This document shows, in pieces, positions 34,981 through 43,221 of a stretch of 62,315 nt of DNA (position 1 is its first letter; the number at the start of each line of letters is the position of its first letter). A program made the translations under genes and the position numbers. The DNA lies in the NCBI GenBank assembly GCA_021776915.1, contig JAIQZU010000038.1, forward strand, positions 1 through 62,315, in the 5' to 3' direction. The notes under the pieces are model-generated. The model saw nothing but the letters and a program-made list of their open reading frames with translations. It was not told the DNA's origin and made no database searches. This DNA is from Candidatus Scalindua sp. Lineage in GTDB: Bacteria > Planctomycetota > Brocadiia > Brocadiales > Scalinduaceae.

Positions 34981-36696
34981 TCAAGATATTGAGAAGAAAT
35001 CTGCTACCTGCGGCAGAGTCAATTCCTTTTCAAATGTCCTTAAACTTCCTTTGCTTTTGTTGTTAGATTGGTCTTCACTGTCATCATGAGCGTCAGTTTC
35101 ATTATATTTGTCGCGATTTCTACCGCAATCAGATTCAAGGCATTTAATCCCTCCTTCGAGTTTCTTGTATCGATTGCTGCAGCTATTACAGGTAGCGGTG
35201 TCATTATGGAAGACAAGAGGATCACCGCATTTGCAAGCCCAACCGGCTATCCTTGCAGGATTTCCCAATACTAATGCATGATCTGGTACATCTTTTGTAA
35301 CCACGGCGCCTGCTCCTATCAAGGCGTAACTGCCGATGGTGTTTCCACAAATGATAGTAGCATTGGCTCCTATGGTAGCGCCTTTCTTTACAAGTGTAAT
35401 CCTGAACTCGTGCTTCCGGGGAACATGACTCCGTGGATTAATAACATTTGTAAAGACCATAGAGGGGCCGCAGAAAACATCGTCTTCAATGATTACGCCG
35501 GAGTACACAGAGACGTTGTTCTGTATCTTTACATTGTTGCCTATAATGGCATCTGATGCGATGGATGCATTTTGTCCAATGTTGCAGTTGTTCCCTACTT
35601 TGGCCTTTGGCATTATGTGACTGAAGTGCCATACTTTTGTTCCCTTTCCTATACTGCATGGGGCATCTATTACGGCTGTTTCATGGGCAAAGAAAGTTTC
35701 AGGACGATCTTCTCCATTAAGCTGGACAACAGTACTGTTATGTTCCAGGGAATCCTGGCATGCGTTTAGAATCTTCAGGACGTTGATTCCATTGACACCA
35801 TCTGTTCTGGGTGTTGTGCCTGAGTTTATACATTCAAGAAAATGCTGGCACTCGGCCTTCAGCGGCTCACAAGAATCAACAGGAACGATAAGAGTTCCAT
35901 TTCTACGTGGGACAGGCTGCCGGTTGATCCAATCAACCCCTTTGTCATGGATCTGCAGCTTGCCTTCCGTTGCAGTATCATCAAATACAGCCATTTTATT
36001 GTCACCCATGATTATCAGCTTCTGTTCTTTGTTTGGATGGAGCCAGCTGACAAAGATATGTCCTCTGACGCCACTCTTGAAGGAGAGGATAGTGTTTGTT
36101 ACATCAGCGATATTATGGTTTAAGTAATTGCCACCCTGAGCAATAACCTGCGAGGGCATCTCCTCCAATAAATATACAATGGCTGATATGTCGTGCGGGG
36201 CGAAGCTCCACAAGATGTTCTCCTCGCTACGAATCTTACCCAGATTTAAGCGGTTGGAATATATGTAATTGATTTTTCCCAATTCACCGGAATTGATAAT
36301 CTCTTTTAGTTTTATTATTGCAGGGTGATAAAGCAGTATATGTCCTACCATTAGTTTAAGGTTCATGCGTATGGCCAGTTGATTAAGTTCTTCTGCTTTA
36401 CTTGCAAGCAGCGCCAACGGTTTTTCTACAAAAACATGTTTGTTGGCGAGTAGGGCCATCCTGGCCATCTCGAAATGAGTTTCTGCCGGTGTGGCAATGA
36501 CCACAGCATCTATAGCCGGGTTTTGGAGTATCAGTTGAAATGAGCTTTGAAATTCCGCTTCCGGATATTTCTTCTGAAATGGTAAAAGCGTTTCTGGATT
36601 ACTGTCGCAAACAGTATGAAGTGCTCCTAATTCATTAAAGTTGCGAACTAAATTCTTCCCCCAGTATCCTGATCCGACTACTGCAATATTTGTCAT
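34981..36696 (-). CDS. Fused Gfo/Idh/MocA oxidoreductase - left-handed beta-helix acetyltransferase
   Basis: The protein has 571 aa. Residues ~3-325 are a Gfo/Idh/MocA dehydrogenase: IAVVGSGYWGKNLVRNF binds NAD, and HVFVEKPLA carries the conserved EKP. Residues ~330-500 are a hexapeptide-repeat acetyltransferase (GKGTKVWHFSHIMPKAKVG, GVIIEDDVFCGPSMVFTN, GAVVTKDVPDHALVLGNPA). A CxC...CxxC zinc-ribbon-like tail follows (WACKCGDPL, ATCNSC). WbpB/WlbA and WbpD/WlbB perform two steps toward 2,3-diacetamido-uronic acid sugars, here on one chain. The matching aminotransferase (WbpE type) is not in the window. The last ~50 residues are unlike the family. Confidence 0.86.
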   Translation of the reverse strand: MTNIAVVGSGYWGKNLVRNFNELGALHTVCDSNPETLLPFQKKYPEAEFQSSFQLILQNPAIDAVVIATPAETHFEMARMALLANKHVFVEKPLALLASKAEELNQLAIRMNLKLMVGHILLYHPAIIKLKEIINSGELGKINYIYSNRLNLGKIRSEENILWSFAPHDISAIVYLLEEMPSQVIAQGGNYLNHNIADVTNTILSFKSGVRGHIFVSWLHPNKEQKLIIMGDNKMAVFDDTATEGKLQIHDKGVDWINRQPVPRRNGTLIVPVDSCEPLKAECQHFLECINSGTTPRTDGVNGINVLKILNACQDSLEHNSTVVQLNGEDRPETFFAHETAVIDAPCSIGKGTKVWHFSHIMPKAKVGNNCNIGQNASIASDAIIGNNVKIQNNVSVYSGVIIEDDVFCGPSMVFTNVINPRSHVPRKHEFRITLVKKGATIGANATIICGNTIGSYALIGAGAVVTKDVPDHALVLGNPARIAGWACKCGDPLVFHNDTATCNSCSNRYKKLEGGIKCLESDCGRNRDKYNETDAHDDSEDQSNNKSKGSLRTFEKELTLPQVADFFSIS

Positions 36697-36708
36697 ATTT
36701 TCCTTAAG

Positions 36709-37749
36709 CTATCGTTTACAATTTAAATTTCTTTCAGAGTGTATATAATTATGAACAACTTGTAAGCTCGAAGTATAGTCTTCTTTTTGTCTTTCATATC
36801 TGGTAAATAGTTCGTGGAGTTTTCCAAAGATTTTCGAGATTTCTTTACTTATAACTGCAGCCATCCTATCTTTGACTGAATCTTTCCATGATGTATTGTA
36901 TGTGCGTGACATTCTTTGATGTCCAATAGATTCAGAATTGAGGTGGTGCCGGGTATATCTTCTTTCAGGGATGTTATTGTCGTTAGACTCTGGCGTGATG
37001 AAATCCGTAGACCCATGTAAGTCTGCTAATAATTGGTATGTCTCCCAACTATCATGTTTTGAAATCATACTGGCCAGTCTGCTTGCTTCTAAGTGTGACA
37101 ATGTAAATATTGGTTCTCTGTATTCAGTCTGCTTTATGATTTCCATTGGTATTATACCGTTCCAGTCACTGGAAAAACCTTCAACAACATATAATTGACC
37201 TTCTTTGTCTATCAGTTGATACCATACGTGTGCTTTTGCAACTCCAATTCTTCTGTCGATTACCCATCCCCAGACAATCTCAGCATTTTCCTGATTTGAG
37301 AGGAGATGTGAGAAGAAAAGAAAGACTGCATCTTCGCAATCACCGTTCTTGGACTTAGTAGTTTCAAACGGTGTCTGCCAGAAATCAGTCTTAGTAGATT
37401 CTGGAGTGTATTTAATATTAAAGGCTATATCCTTATAAGCTTCGTATATATAATTTCCGTGTTTAAATGTTATTTCGCACCATTCCTTGTATAAAAAATT
37501 ATCACATGGTAGGGGCGTATTGCCACCTGCCCGTGTAGGTACAGGCGGGTACGCCTCAACTTCAATATCAGGACACTCATCAGGCACCAGTTTATAGCCA
37601 AACTCGTTCCCACGCTCCAGCGTGGGAACGATAGAACCTGCCCGGTTGACAGCCACATCATTATCAATAGCAAATGAAAGATTAACCATTTCCATTATAA
37701 TGGAAGTACAAACAAATCCGGTTATTATTGGGATATTTATAATCTTCAT
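36709..37749 (-). CDS. Secreted transglutaminase-like cysteine protein
   Basis: The protein has 346 aa with an N-terminal signal sequence (IINIPIITGFVCTSIIMEMV). A transglutaminase-like core carries Cys138 in KNGDCEDAVFLFF and His174 in AKAHVWYQLIDKEGQLYVVEGF, with a following acidic residue. Such domains act as peptidases or amidases, or bind without catalysis. Two GC-rich palindromes lie in its coding sequence (37525-37550 and 37604-37631), encoding a Pro/Gly-rich linker near the N terminus that may be an insertion. It is the first gene of the operon under P5, 12 bp upstream of the oxidoreductase fusion gene. Confidence 0.75.
   Translation of the reverse strand: MKIINIPIITGFVCTSIIMEMVNLSFAIDNDVAVNRAGSIVPTLERGNEFGYKLVPDECPDIEVEAYPPVPTRAGGNTPLPCDNFLYKEWCEITFKHGNYIYEAYKDIAFNIKYTPESTKTDFWQTPFETTKSKNGDCEDAVFLFFSHLLSNQENAEIVWGWVIDRRIGVAKAHVWYQLIDKEGQLYVVEGFSSDWNGIIPMEIIKQTEYREPIFTLSHLEASRLASMISKHDSWETYQLLADLHGSTDFITPESNDNNIPERRYTRHHLNSESIGHQRMSRTYNTSWKDSVKDRMAAVISKEISKIFGKLHELFTRYERQKEDYTSSLQVVHNYIHSERNLNCKR
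37525..37550. repeat. REP-like imperfect palindrome inside a coding sequence
   Basis: CCTGCCCGT pairs with ACAGGCGGG around a short loop, preceded by GGGGCGTATTG, a motif seen again at 45363-45373. It encodes part of the Pro/Gly-rich linker of the transglutaminase-like protein. Confidence 0.5.
37604..37631. repeat. REP-like perfect palindrome inside a coding sequence
   Basis: CGTTCCCACGCT-CC-AGCGTGGGAACG is a perfect 12-bp inverted repeat. It encodes IVPTLERGNEF within the transglutaminase-like protein. Its form is like dispersed intergenic elements, so insertion into the gene is likely. Confidence 0.6.
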
Positions 37750-37979
37750 ATCTATATCCTTTAAAAAACCTAAATTCCCTGATTGTATTCGATTCCATGC
37801 GTAACTTTAAGTTTGTCAAGTAACTGAACCTGATCATTTTTAAATCAATGTTCAAAACCAAATGTCTACATTAAGCAATATTTTGTTTATGGTGCTTTAT
37901 GAATGTTATTATCTGAACAACCTGAGTTAACATTTATCAAAGAAGCTGAAAACATTTGATAACTTTGTTTTAAGTAAGC

Positions 37980-37993
37980 GCTAAAACCATGCC
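37980..37993 (-). promoter_or_regulatory. Sigma-54 promoter P5
   Basis: The minus strand reads TTTTAGGCATGGTTTTAGC with GG-N10-GC spacing. It drives the second glycan operon (37749 to 29942) with a ~219-nt leader. Confidence 0.73.
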
Positions 37994-38140
37994 TAAAATA
38001 ATTTATCTCTAAGAGATTTGGCCATTCAAAAAAGTCTTTTGGTAAGCGTCTGTAAGATAAAGGCTTACGCATAGTGGGATTGGAAAGATATCCACAATAT
38101 TTTTCCTGGCTGTTTGCCAATAAATTATCTTGCATATATT

Positions 38141-38169
38141 TTCAACATGTTGATGGGAAAACTTTTCTT
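38141..38169 (-). promoter_or_regulatory. Putative enhancer-binding-protein site for P5
   Basis: TTCAACATGTTGATGGGAAA followed by ACTTTTCTT matches the shared element with one extra base. Its centre is ~175 bp from the -12 GC. Confidence 0.55.
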
Positions 38170-38328
38170 TGCTATGTCATTAAGGAGGTTAGAAGACAAG
38201 ATATGATTTAAAGAGGTGATTACCGCCAATGTTGATGATAAAAAACATCAAGTTGTGTTTAAGGTAATAACGATGTAAGGTTGATTTCGCAGGAAAGATT
38301 TAGAGAAAAGAGGTTTTATTACTGTTTC

Positions 38329-38553
38329 TTATTTTATGTTATCAGGGATATTGGAGAGATCAACAATGCCGGAGATAGATGCCATCTTGTTTTCCTCTTT
38401 GATTTTCATAAATACCTCTTCTCTGTATATTGTCAGGTCTTTTGGAGCATTTATACCTATTTTAATATTGTTTTTATTGATCTCGACAACAGATAGTTGT
38501 ACCTCTTCTCCAATTATTATACTTTCACCTAACTTCCTTGTTAGTATGAGCAT
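38329..38553 (-). CDS. csrA: Carbon storage regulator CsrA
   Basis: The protein has 74 aa: MLILTRKLGESIIIG, VEINKNNIKIGINAPKDLTIYREEV. This is a full-length CsrA, an RNA-binding dimer that recognises GGA in leader RNAs and represses translation, in many flagellated bacteria that of flagellin. GGAAGGTG precedes the start. The fliW gene lies 40 bp upstream in the same direction, the usual partner-switch pair in which FliW sequesters CsrA. It is the last gene of the flgI-to-csrA run. Confidence 0.95.
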   Translation of the reverse strand: MLILTRKLGESIIIGEEVQLSVVEINKNNIKIGINAPKDLTIYREEVFMKIKEENKMASISGIVDLSNIPDNIK

Positions 38554-38593
38554 TTGTCACCTTCCTGGTTACATGCCGGAGTTTCTTTGCTAA

Positions 38594-39025
38594 TTAATTT
38601 GCATTTTCCATTATATAATAATGTACCGGATACTTGTCGTCATATAGGACAAGTTGTTTTGCTACCTTATTTACAGGATTATATATAATCGGGGCGCGCA
38701 AATTAGTCCTGATTGATGACATGGTTTGTGGCACCACCATGAGTGTCATAACAAGAACATCATTAATATCTTTCATCTGAATATCTTCAAGATCATGAGT
38801 ATGTAGTTTGATAGAATAATCCTCATTAATAGAGAACGGAGATATCACTGGAAATGCCAGCCCGGGGTTATTGACAGATTGTAACCAGAATGTGGGGAAT
38901 ATTGACTCTTTCTCAACCAGAATATATTGCTTACAATCATCAAAACCTAAAATAGGTTTTGTGAAATTGATTACTTCTTCCTCTTTAACTTCGATTTCAC
39001 CAAACAAACGTGTTTTTAGTAACAT
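38594..39025 (-). CDS. fliW: Flagellar assembly factor FliW
   Basis: LKTRLFGEIEVKEEEVINF, PILGFDDCKQYILV and FWLQSVNNPGLAFPVISPF are the FliW signature. I start at ATG 39025 (MLLKTRLFG); the frame also opens three codons earlier with TTG at 39034, and neither has a good ribosome site. FliW binds flagellin and CsrA, coupling flagellin level to CsrA activity. It lies upstream of csrA and downstream of flgL with a 195-bp spacer. Confidence 0.93.
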   Translation of the reverse strand: MLLKTRLFGEIEVKEEEVINFTKPILGFDDCKQYILVEKESIFPTFWLQSVNNPGLAFPVISPFSINEDYSIKLHTHDLEDIQMKDINDVLVMTLMVVPQTMSSIRTNLRAPIIYNPVNKVAKQLVLYDDKYPVHYYIMENAN

Positions 39026-39191
39026 GTTTTTCAATAGTAGATTTCAACAGATAGAGGTTCTTAATTGTCACCTTTCTCCAGAATCTACACCTTTATAAAA
39101 AAGTTATCAAATTGTAATTCTCTATCTCTTCCTGATTAAGATGGAGGTAAAGCAAAAATACATTCCTCTTGTCCCCGTGGTTTTTTTACGA

Positions 39192-39222
39192 GGAAAGTCC
39201 TCGGCGCCTTTTGTCCGGGGAT
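39192..39222. repeat. Short dispersed repeat, copy 2
   Basis: AAAGTCCTCGGCGCCTTTTG followed by TC-GGGGA matches 11924-11955. It lies in the fliW-flgL spacer, just before the flgL stop codon. Confidence 0.45.
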
Positions 39223-39228
39223 GAATTA

Positions 39229-40131
39229 CTACAGATAGTCCAGTATTGATGTGTTAAAGATTACGGAACCGGAAGCCAATGATGCCTGGAAGATATTCTC
39301 TTGTTCTTTAAGTTTTAAAACCAGTTCGGTTAAATCAGCGCTTTCGGCTGTTGCTAATACTTCATTGAGCGAAAGTTTTGTATCCGCGATTCTGTTGCCG
39401 GTAAGCTCCAGGGTGTTGGCAACACCTCCTGCTTTTGCTATTGCGTTCAGTACGCTATTATGTGCATTATTCAGGTTGTCTAATTCGCCTTGTGCCGATG
39501 TAACTGCTCCGCTTGCAAGGCTGTCCCTTATATTGATAATTGAACTAAAAAGTTTGTTGCCAATAAAGATTTCATTACCTGTCTGGTTAACTTGTACGGT
39601 GGTACCTGCGCTAATCTGGTATTCTATTTTTTCTCGATTTCCTTTATAGGTAACTGCGGATATTTCTCCATTAGCATTGCGTGTTGCCTCAAATGGTACA
39701 GTTTTCGTTGCTGTGCCTGCAAAGGAGTAACGGCCCGATCGTGTGGAATTCGCACTCTGTAATATTGATTCCACGAGTTGGTTTATCTCGGATGCAATTG
39801 TATTTCTTCCGTCCTGGTCAGTCGTATTGCTGACGCCCTGCATTGTTAGTTCTTGTATCCTTTGCAATGTATTTATAGTATTCTGCAAAGTTGATGCATT
39901 GAAATTTAATGATTGTGTTGCAGTCTGTACGTTTGAGGCATAATGGTCTAGCCTGATTCCTTCTGACCTTATATTCAGTATCCTTCTTGCACCTGCAGGT
40001 GCATCAGAAGGGCGGTTAACTTTTTTTCCGGTTGAAATCTGCTCCTGGAGTTTACTCAGGTTGGACGTACTCCGTTGAACATTTAAGAGTGTAGAATTTA
40101 CGATGGTTTCAAGGTTTACTCTGGTAGTCAT
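39229..40131 (-). CDS. flgL: Flagellar hook-associated protein 3 (FlgL)
   Basis: The protein has 300 aa. The N terminus LNVQRSTSNLSKLQEQISTGKKVNRPSDAPAG and the C terminus LTELVLKLKEQENIFQASLA are the flagellin-like coiled ends of FlgL. It forms the junction between hook and filament. It lies 18 bp downstream of flgK with AAAGGGGG as ribosome site. The central variable region is short. Its small size and position after flgK distinguish it from flagellin itself, which is not in the window. Confidence 0.93.
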   Translation of the reverse strand: MTTRVNLETIVNSTLLNVQRSTSNLSKLQEQISTGKKVNRPSDAPAGARRILNIRSEGIRLDHYASNVQTATQSLNFNASTLQNTINTLQRIQELTMQGVSNTTDQDGRNTIASEINQLVESILQSANSTRSGRYSFAGTATKTVPFEATRNANGEISAVTYKGNREKIEYQISAGTTVQVNQTGNEIFIGNKLFSSIINIRDSLASGAVTSAQGELDNLNNAHNSVLNAIAKAGGVANTLELTGNRIADTKLSLNEVLATAESADLTELVLKLKEQENIFQASLASGSVIFNTSILDYL

Positions 40132-40149
40132 ATTTAAAAACCCCCTTTA

Positions 40150-42312
40150 TTATATTTGCATCAGAATCTTGCTCATCTCACTTATGACAGAAACAAATCT
40201 TGCCGAGGCCTGAAAGGCCTGTTGGAACCTTATTGTATTTATCATTTCTTCATCTATAGAGACTCCGGTTACTTCCTGACGGCGATTCTCTAAATTAGTA
40301 AGTAATGAACTAAAACTTTCTTTCTCACTGGCTTTTTCTGCTGTTTCAATACCCAATTTAGCTACGGTACTATGCAGGAAATCACTGAATGTTGAGTTAT
40401 TGGTCGATGCAGTATTTTGTAAATTAATCAGCCTGAGTGCATTTGAGTTGTCTCCCTGTGAAGCGGTGGTAGCAGCAGCGATTCTAGCTACGTCATCTTT
40501 GATATACTGTGTTACCTCAATAGTTGAAGCATCTTTTCCTGAAAAAAATGTGTTTATGCCTAAAGCCGTGAGCATGTTGCTGGTATCAGGGTCATTAGTG
40601 ACGTCAAACGTTAATTTCTGATTCACAACTATTGCACCACTACCAAAGCTTATGGCTACGCCATCAGCTATCTGCAAAACATCGTCAGCAGTATATGATG
40701 ATCCGACATCCAGGTCTGCGACAACGGCTCCTGACGCATCTGTTACCCTTATCACGGCAGAACCAGTTCCAATAGAGCCGGTTCCGGCGTTCTGTACATT
40801 CAGTGTGTAAATATCATTATCATTACCACTATAATTTCCTGAAAGTGTGGCTGTGGAAGCCCCTATACTACCGGGATTGGTGTCCAATGCCTTTGTAAAA
40901 CTGTATTTATAGCCGCTATCAGAGGTGATGGTTAGGAAATTGCTGCTGACACTTGCATTAAGGTTTGTAATACCATCAAGCTTTGTTGTCAATGAATTAA
41001 GAGTTTCGTCTGAAGCAATGCTTATGCTGGTCTTTGTAATTTCACCTGTTGAATCATTCGTAACGGTTACGTATAGACTGCCATTTGTTATGTTAGTAGA
41101 TATAGAAGTGGCATCTGTGTACGATCCACTTATGGTCAATTGAGTATCACTATCAACGGATACAACCTTATACCGGTTTCCATCGTTGAGTTTAATCCAG
41201 TCATTAGCTTTTACATTGCTTGTAAATGAAGTTCCTACTCCAGTGACTGTAGAGACTGCACTCGTTACTGTACCTGTTGTATATGTTGTCACTGAAGGTG
41301 CAAATGGGAGTCCTGTGCTGGCCAGTGAGTCTGTAGCGCTGTTAACTGCATTTGTACTGGTTAGAGAGGTAAAACCTCCACTTAATCCTACACCCTCACT
41401 GTGGATATTATTTATTTCCTTGATAAGACTGGCAGCCAGTGTATCCAAATCCTGTGTGTATTTAGGGATCGTTGTATTCTGCATGTTCAGCAGGCCCTTT
41501 AGCGCACCACCTGTCAGACTGTCAGTTGATATTCCATGTATTTTGGTAATCCCATCTCCGATAACTGATGAAACAATTGGTTCAGAACGATTCCCAATTA
41601 CTACCATACCACCGCCAAGCAGAATATCAACAGAACTGTTGTTTTTATTGCTTATTACTTTAGTGTCAGCCAGTTTACTTAGATTATTTATGAGATAATC
41701 TCTCTTGTCCTGCATATCATTTGCATTAATATTCGTACCTGTTTCGATTTCAGTTATTCTTTTGTTTAAGTATGCAATTTCACTTGTTATACTATTTAGC
41801 TCGGATACCTTTGCTTCTATCCTTTTGCTGATATCTATTTTCAGATCTCTAAATTGTTCATTCAGGGAATTAAAGCCATTATTGACTAAGCTCAAAGAAT
41901 CCTGTAATAGCTGAGATCGTGTACTGGTAAGTTCTGGATCTGTGGATAATTGCTGTAAGCTGCCGAAAAAACTTTCTATCCTGTTATTCAAGCTGGATTC
42001 AGACAGTTCATTAAATATGGCTTCTAAATACTGAAATGTGTCATTTTCTACTTCTGAACTACCAAGTAAAGATGTGAAGCCGTTTATTTGAGAGTCCATT
42101 AGATCATCTTTTATTCTCTGTATTTGATTTATTGATACTCCGGCACCGATTGGGCCAAATGGAGAAGAGTCCGGAGCATTTGCAGTAAGTGACACTGTTT
42201 GCCTGCTGTATCCGGGAGTATTTACGTTGGCAATATTGTGTCCGGCGGTTTGCAGGGCGCGTTGTGCTGCTAATAGTCCGCTTAATCCGATTGATAAATC
42301 TGTTGATGCCAT
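40150..42312 (-). CDS. flgK: Flagellar hook-associated protein 1 (FlgK)
   Basis: The protein has 720 aa, longer than the usual ~550. The N terminus ALQTAGHNIANVNTPGYSRQ and the C terminus INTIRFQQAFQASARFVSVI are diagnostic. Residues ~345-405 (VTGVGTSFTSNVKANDWIKL and SVDSDTQLTISGSY) form an extra beta-rich module that also occurs twice in FlgE. This partly explains the length. The protein forms the first hook-filament junction ring. It lies 35 bp downstream of flgN, its likely chaperone. Confidence 0.93.
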   Translation of the reverse strand: MASTDLSIGLSGLLAAQRALQTAGHNIANVNTPGYSRQTVSLTANAPDSSPFGPIGAGVSINQIQRIKDDLMDSQINGFTSLLGSSEVENDTFQYLEAIFNELSESSLNNRIESFFGSLQQLSTDPELTSTRSQLLQDSLSLVNNGFNSLNEQFRDLKIDISKRIEAKVSELNSITSEIAYLNKRITEIETGTNINANDMQDKRDYLINNLSKLADTKVISNKNNSSVDILLGGGMVVIGNRSEPIVSSVIGDGITKIHGISTDSLTGGALKGLLNMQNTTIPKYTQDLDTLAASLIKEINNIHSEGVGLSGGFTSLTSTNAVNSATDSLASTGLPFAPSVTTYTTGTVTSAVSTVTGVGTSFTSNVKANDWIKLNDGNRYKVVSVDSDTQLTISGSYTDATSISTNITNGSLYVTVTNDSTGEITKTSISIASDETLNSLTTKLDGITNLNASVSSNFLTITSDSGYKYSFTKALDTNPGSIGASTATLSGNYSGNDNDIYTLNVQNAGTGSIGTGSAVIRVTDASGAVVADLDVGSSYTADDVLQIADGVAISFGSGAIVVNQKLTFDVTNDPDTSNMLTALGINTFFSGKDASTIEVTQYIKDDVARIAAATTASQGDNSNALRLINLQNTASTNNSTFSDFLHSTVAKLGIETAEKASEKESFSSLLTNLENRRQEVTGVSIDEEMINTIRFQQAFQASARFVSVISEMSKILMQI

Positions 42313-42347
42313 TTTTTTACCTTGTATATCAGGTTTATTTGAGAAAT

Positions 42348-42848
42348 TTAAGCACTTATCTCAAATAGCATTCTTTTAAGTTCAGGCTCATTTAATTTGC
42401 CTGATTGTTGATAAGTAGAGTCGTTAAGCGACTCAGAACATATGGATTTTATAAGATTGTTTATATATTCAAGTGAGTATCTTGTAAGTGATGTGTTGGT
42501 CTTATTAATTATTTCCACTTTTGAAATTACTTCGATAATAACGTCATACTGTTCCCTTAGTTTGCTTTTATAAGGTTCTCTAATCTGCGCTATGAGATCA
42601 TTAAGCTTTATGGAATCGGTATTATTTCCCAGTGTTTGATTTATTGAGTGTAGTATGTACCTTCGTTTTTCTTCAGCAAGAAGAACCCTTTCTGCCAGGT
42701 TCCGTTCCTGGTAAATGATTGATTCGAGTTTGTCTATGTCTCCGGAAATTATTTGTTCCTTCTTTTCATTTGCAGTATGGAGTATATCTCTATACGTAAT
42801 AATCATTTTGTCTAACGTTTCAGAGAGGTTCTGCAGCAGATTTTCCAT
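42348..42848 (-). CDS. flgN: FlgN-type chaperone for hook-associated proteins
   Basis: The protein has 166 aa and is largely alpha-helical with coiled-coil character (LHTANEKKEQIISGDIDKLE, then IYQERNLAERVLLAEEKRRY). The pattern and its position directly before flgK fit FlgN, the cytoplasmic export chaperone for FlgK and FlgL. Sequence conservation in this family is weak, so context carries much of the call. It follows the flgJ gene by ~30 bp. Confidence 0.8.
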   Translation of the reverse strand: MENLLQNLSETLDKMIITYRDILHTANEKKEQIISGDIDKLESIIYQERNLAERVLLAEEKRRYILHSINQTLGNNTDSIKLNDLIAQIREPYKSKLREQYDVIIEVISKVEIINKTNTSLTRYSLEYINNLIKSICSESLNDSTYQQSGKLNEPELKRMLFEISA

Positions 42849-42878
42849 GACGTTCTATTCCATTTATTAAGATTACGA

Positions 42879-43193
42879 TTATTTCTGTTCTCTACTGAGT
42901 TGTTGATATAGTGCTTTTGCAATACCCATTCCGCCATTCCTTGCCATTTCTTCTGAAAGTGAAGAGTGCATGAGACCTTCATATATCTGTGTTGCGTTGT
43001 TTTTTTCAAATAGGCCGGAGTCGGGTATAGTCTTCCACATTGCCTTGATCACCATGTTTAGCATTACGGCTTCAAAATCTTGTGCGGCTTTTTGAAGTTC
43101 CTGTTGCGATTTAGGCCCGTTCTTTAAAATGGTTTTTGAACTTTCTGCCTTTGCAAAGTTTATTGAGAATTCACTGTTGAACGGTATTTCCAT
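42879..43193 (-). CDS. flgJ: FlgJ-type rod-binding protein, no muramidase domain
   Basis: The protein has 104 aa. QELQKAAQDFEAVMLNMVIKA, DSGLFEKNNATQIYEGLMHS and ARNGGMGIAKALYQQL form the rod-binding domain of FlgJ. The peptidoglycan hydrolase half of enterobacterial FlgJ is absent, as in many non-enteric bacteria, so a separate hydrolase is needed. It acts in the periplasm during rod assembly. AAGGAAA precedes the start. Confidence 0.9.
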   Translation of the reverse strand: MEIPFNSEFSINFAKAESSKTILKNGPKSQQELQKAAQDFEAVMLNMVIKAMWKTIPDSGLFEKNNATQIYEGLMHSSLSEEMARNGGMGIAKALYQQLSREQK

Positions 43194-43221
43194 TTCGGTT
43201 TCCTTGTTATGTTATAAATCG

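Larger units (their letters stand above)
37750..38328. other. Intergenic region between csrA and the second glycan operon
   Basis: This 579-bp gap contains sigma-54 promoter P5 and its upstream element. Beyond them is a stretch with a GTG-started 20-codon reading frame at 38216-38278 and a small inverted repeat (TTGATG...CATCAA). No clear terminator for the flagellar operon is seen. Confidence 0.55.

Noticed and set aside
37887-38135. Small minus-strand ORF between csrA and 37749
   Set aside because: It covers sigma-54 promoter P5 and lies between regulatory elements; no motif.
39229-40131. Flagellin call for flgL
   Set aside because: Its position after flgK, its length and its N-terminal sequence fit FlgL; no flagellin gene is seen in the window.
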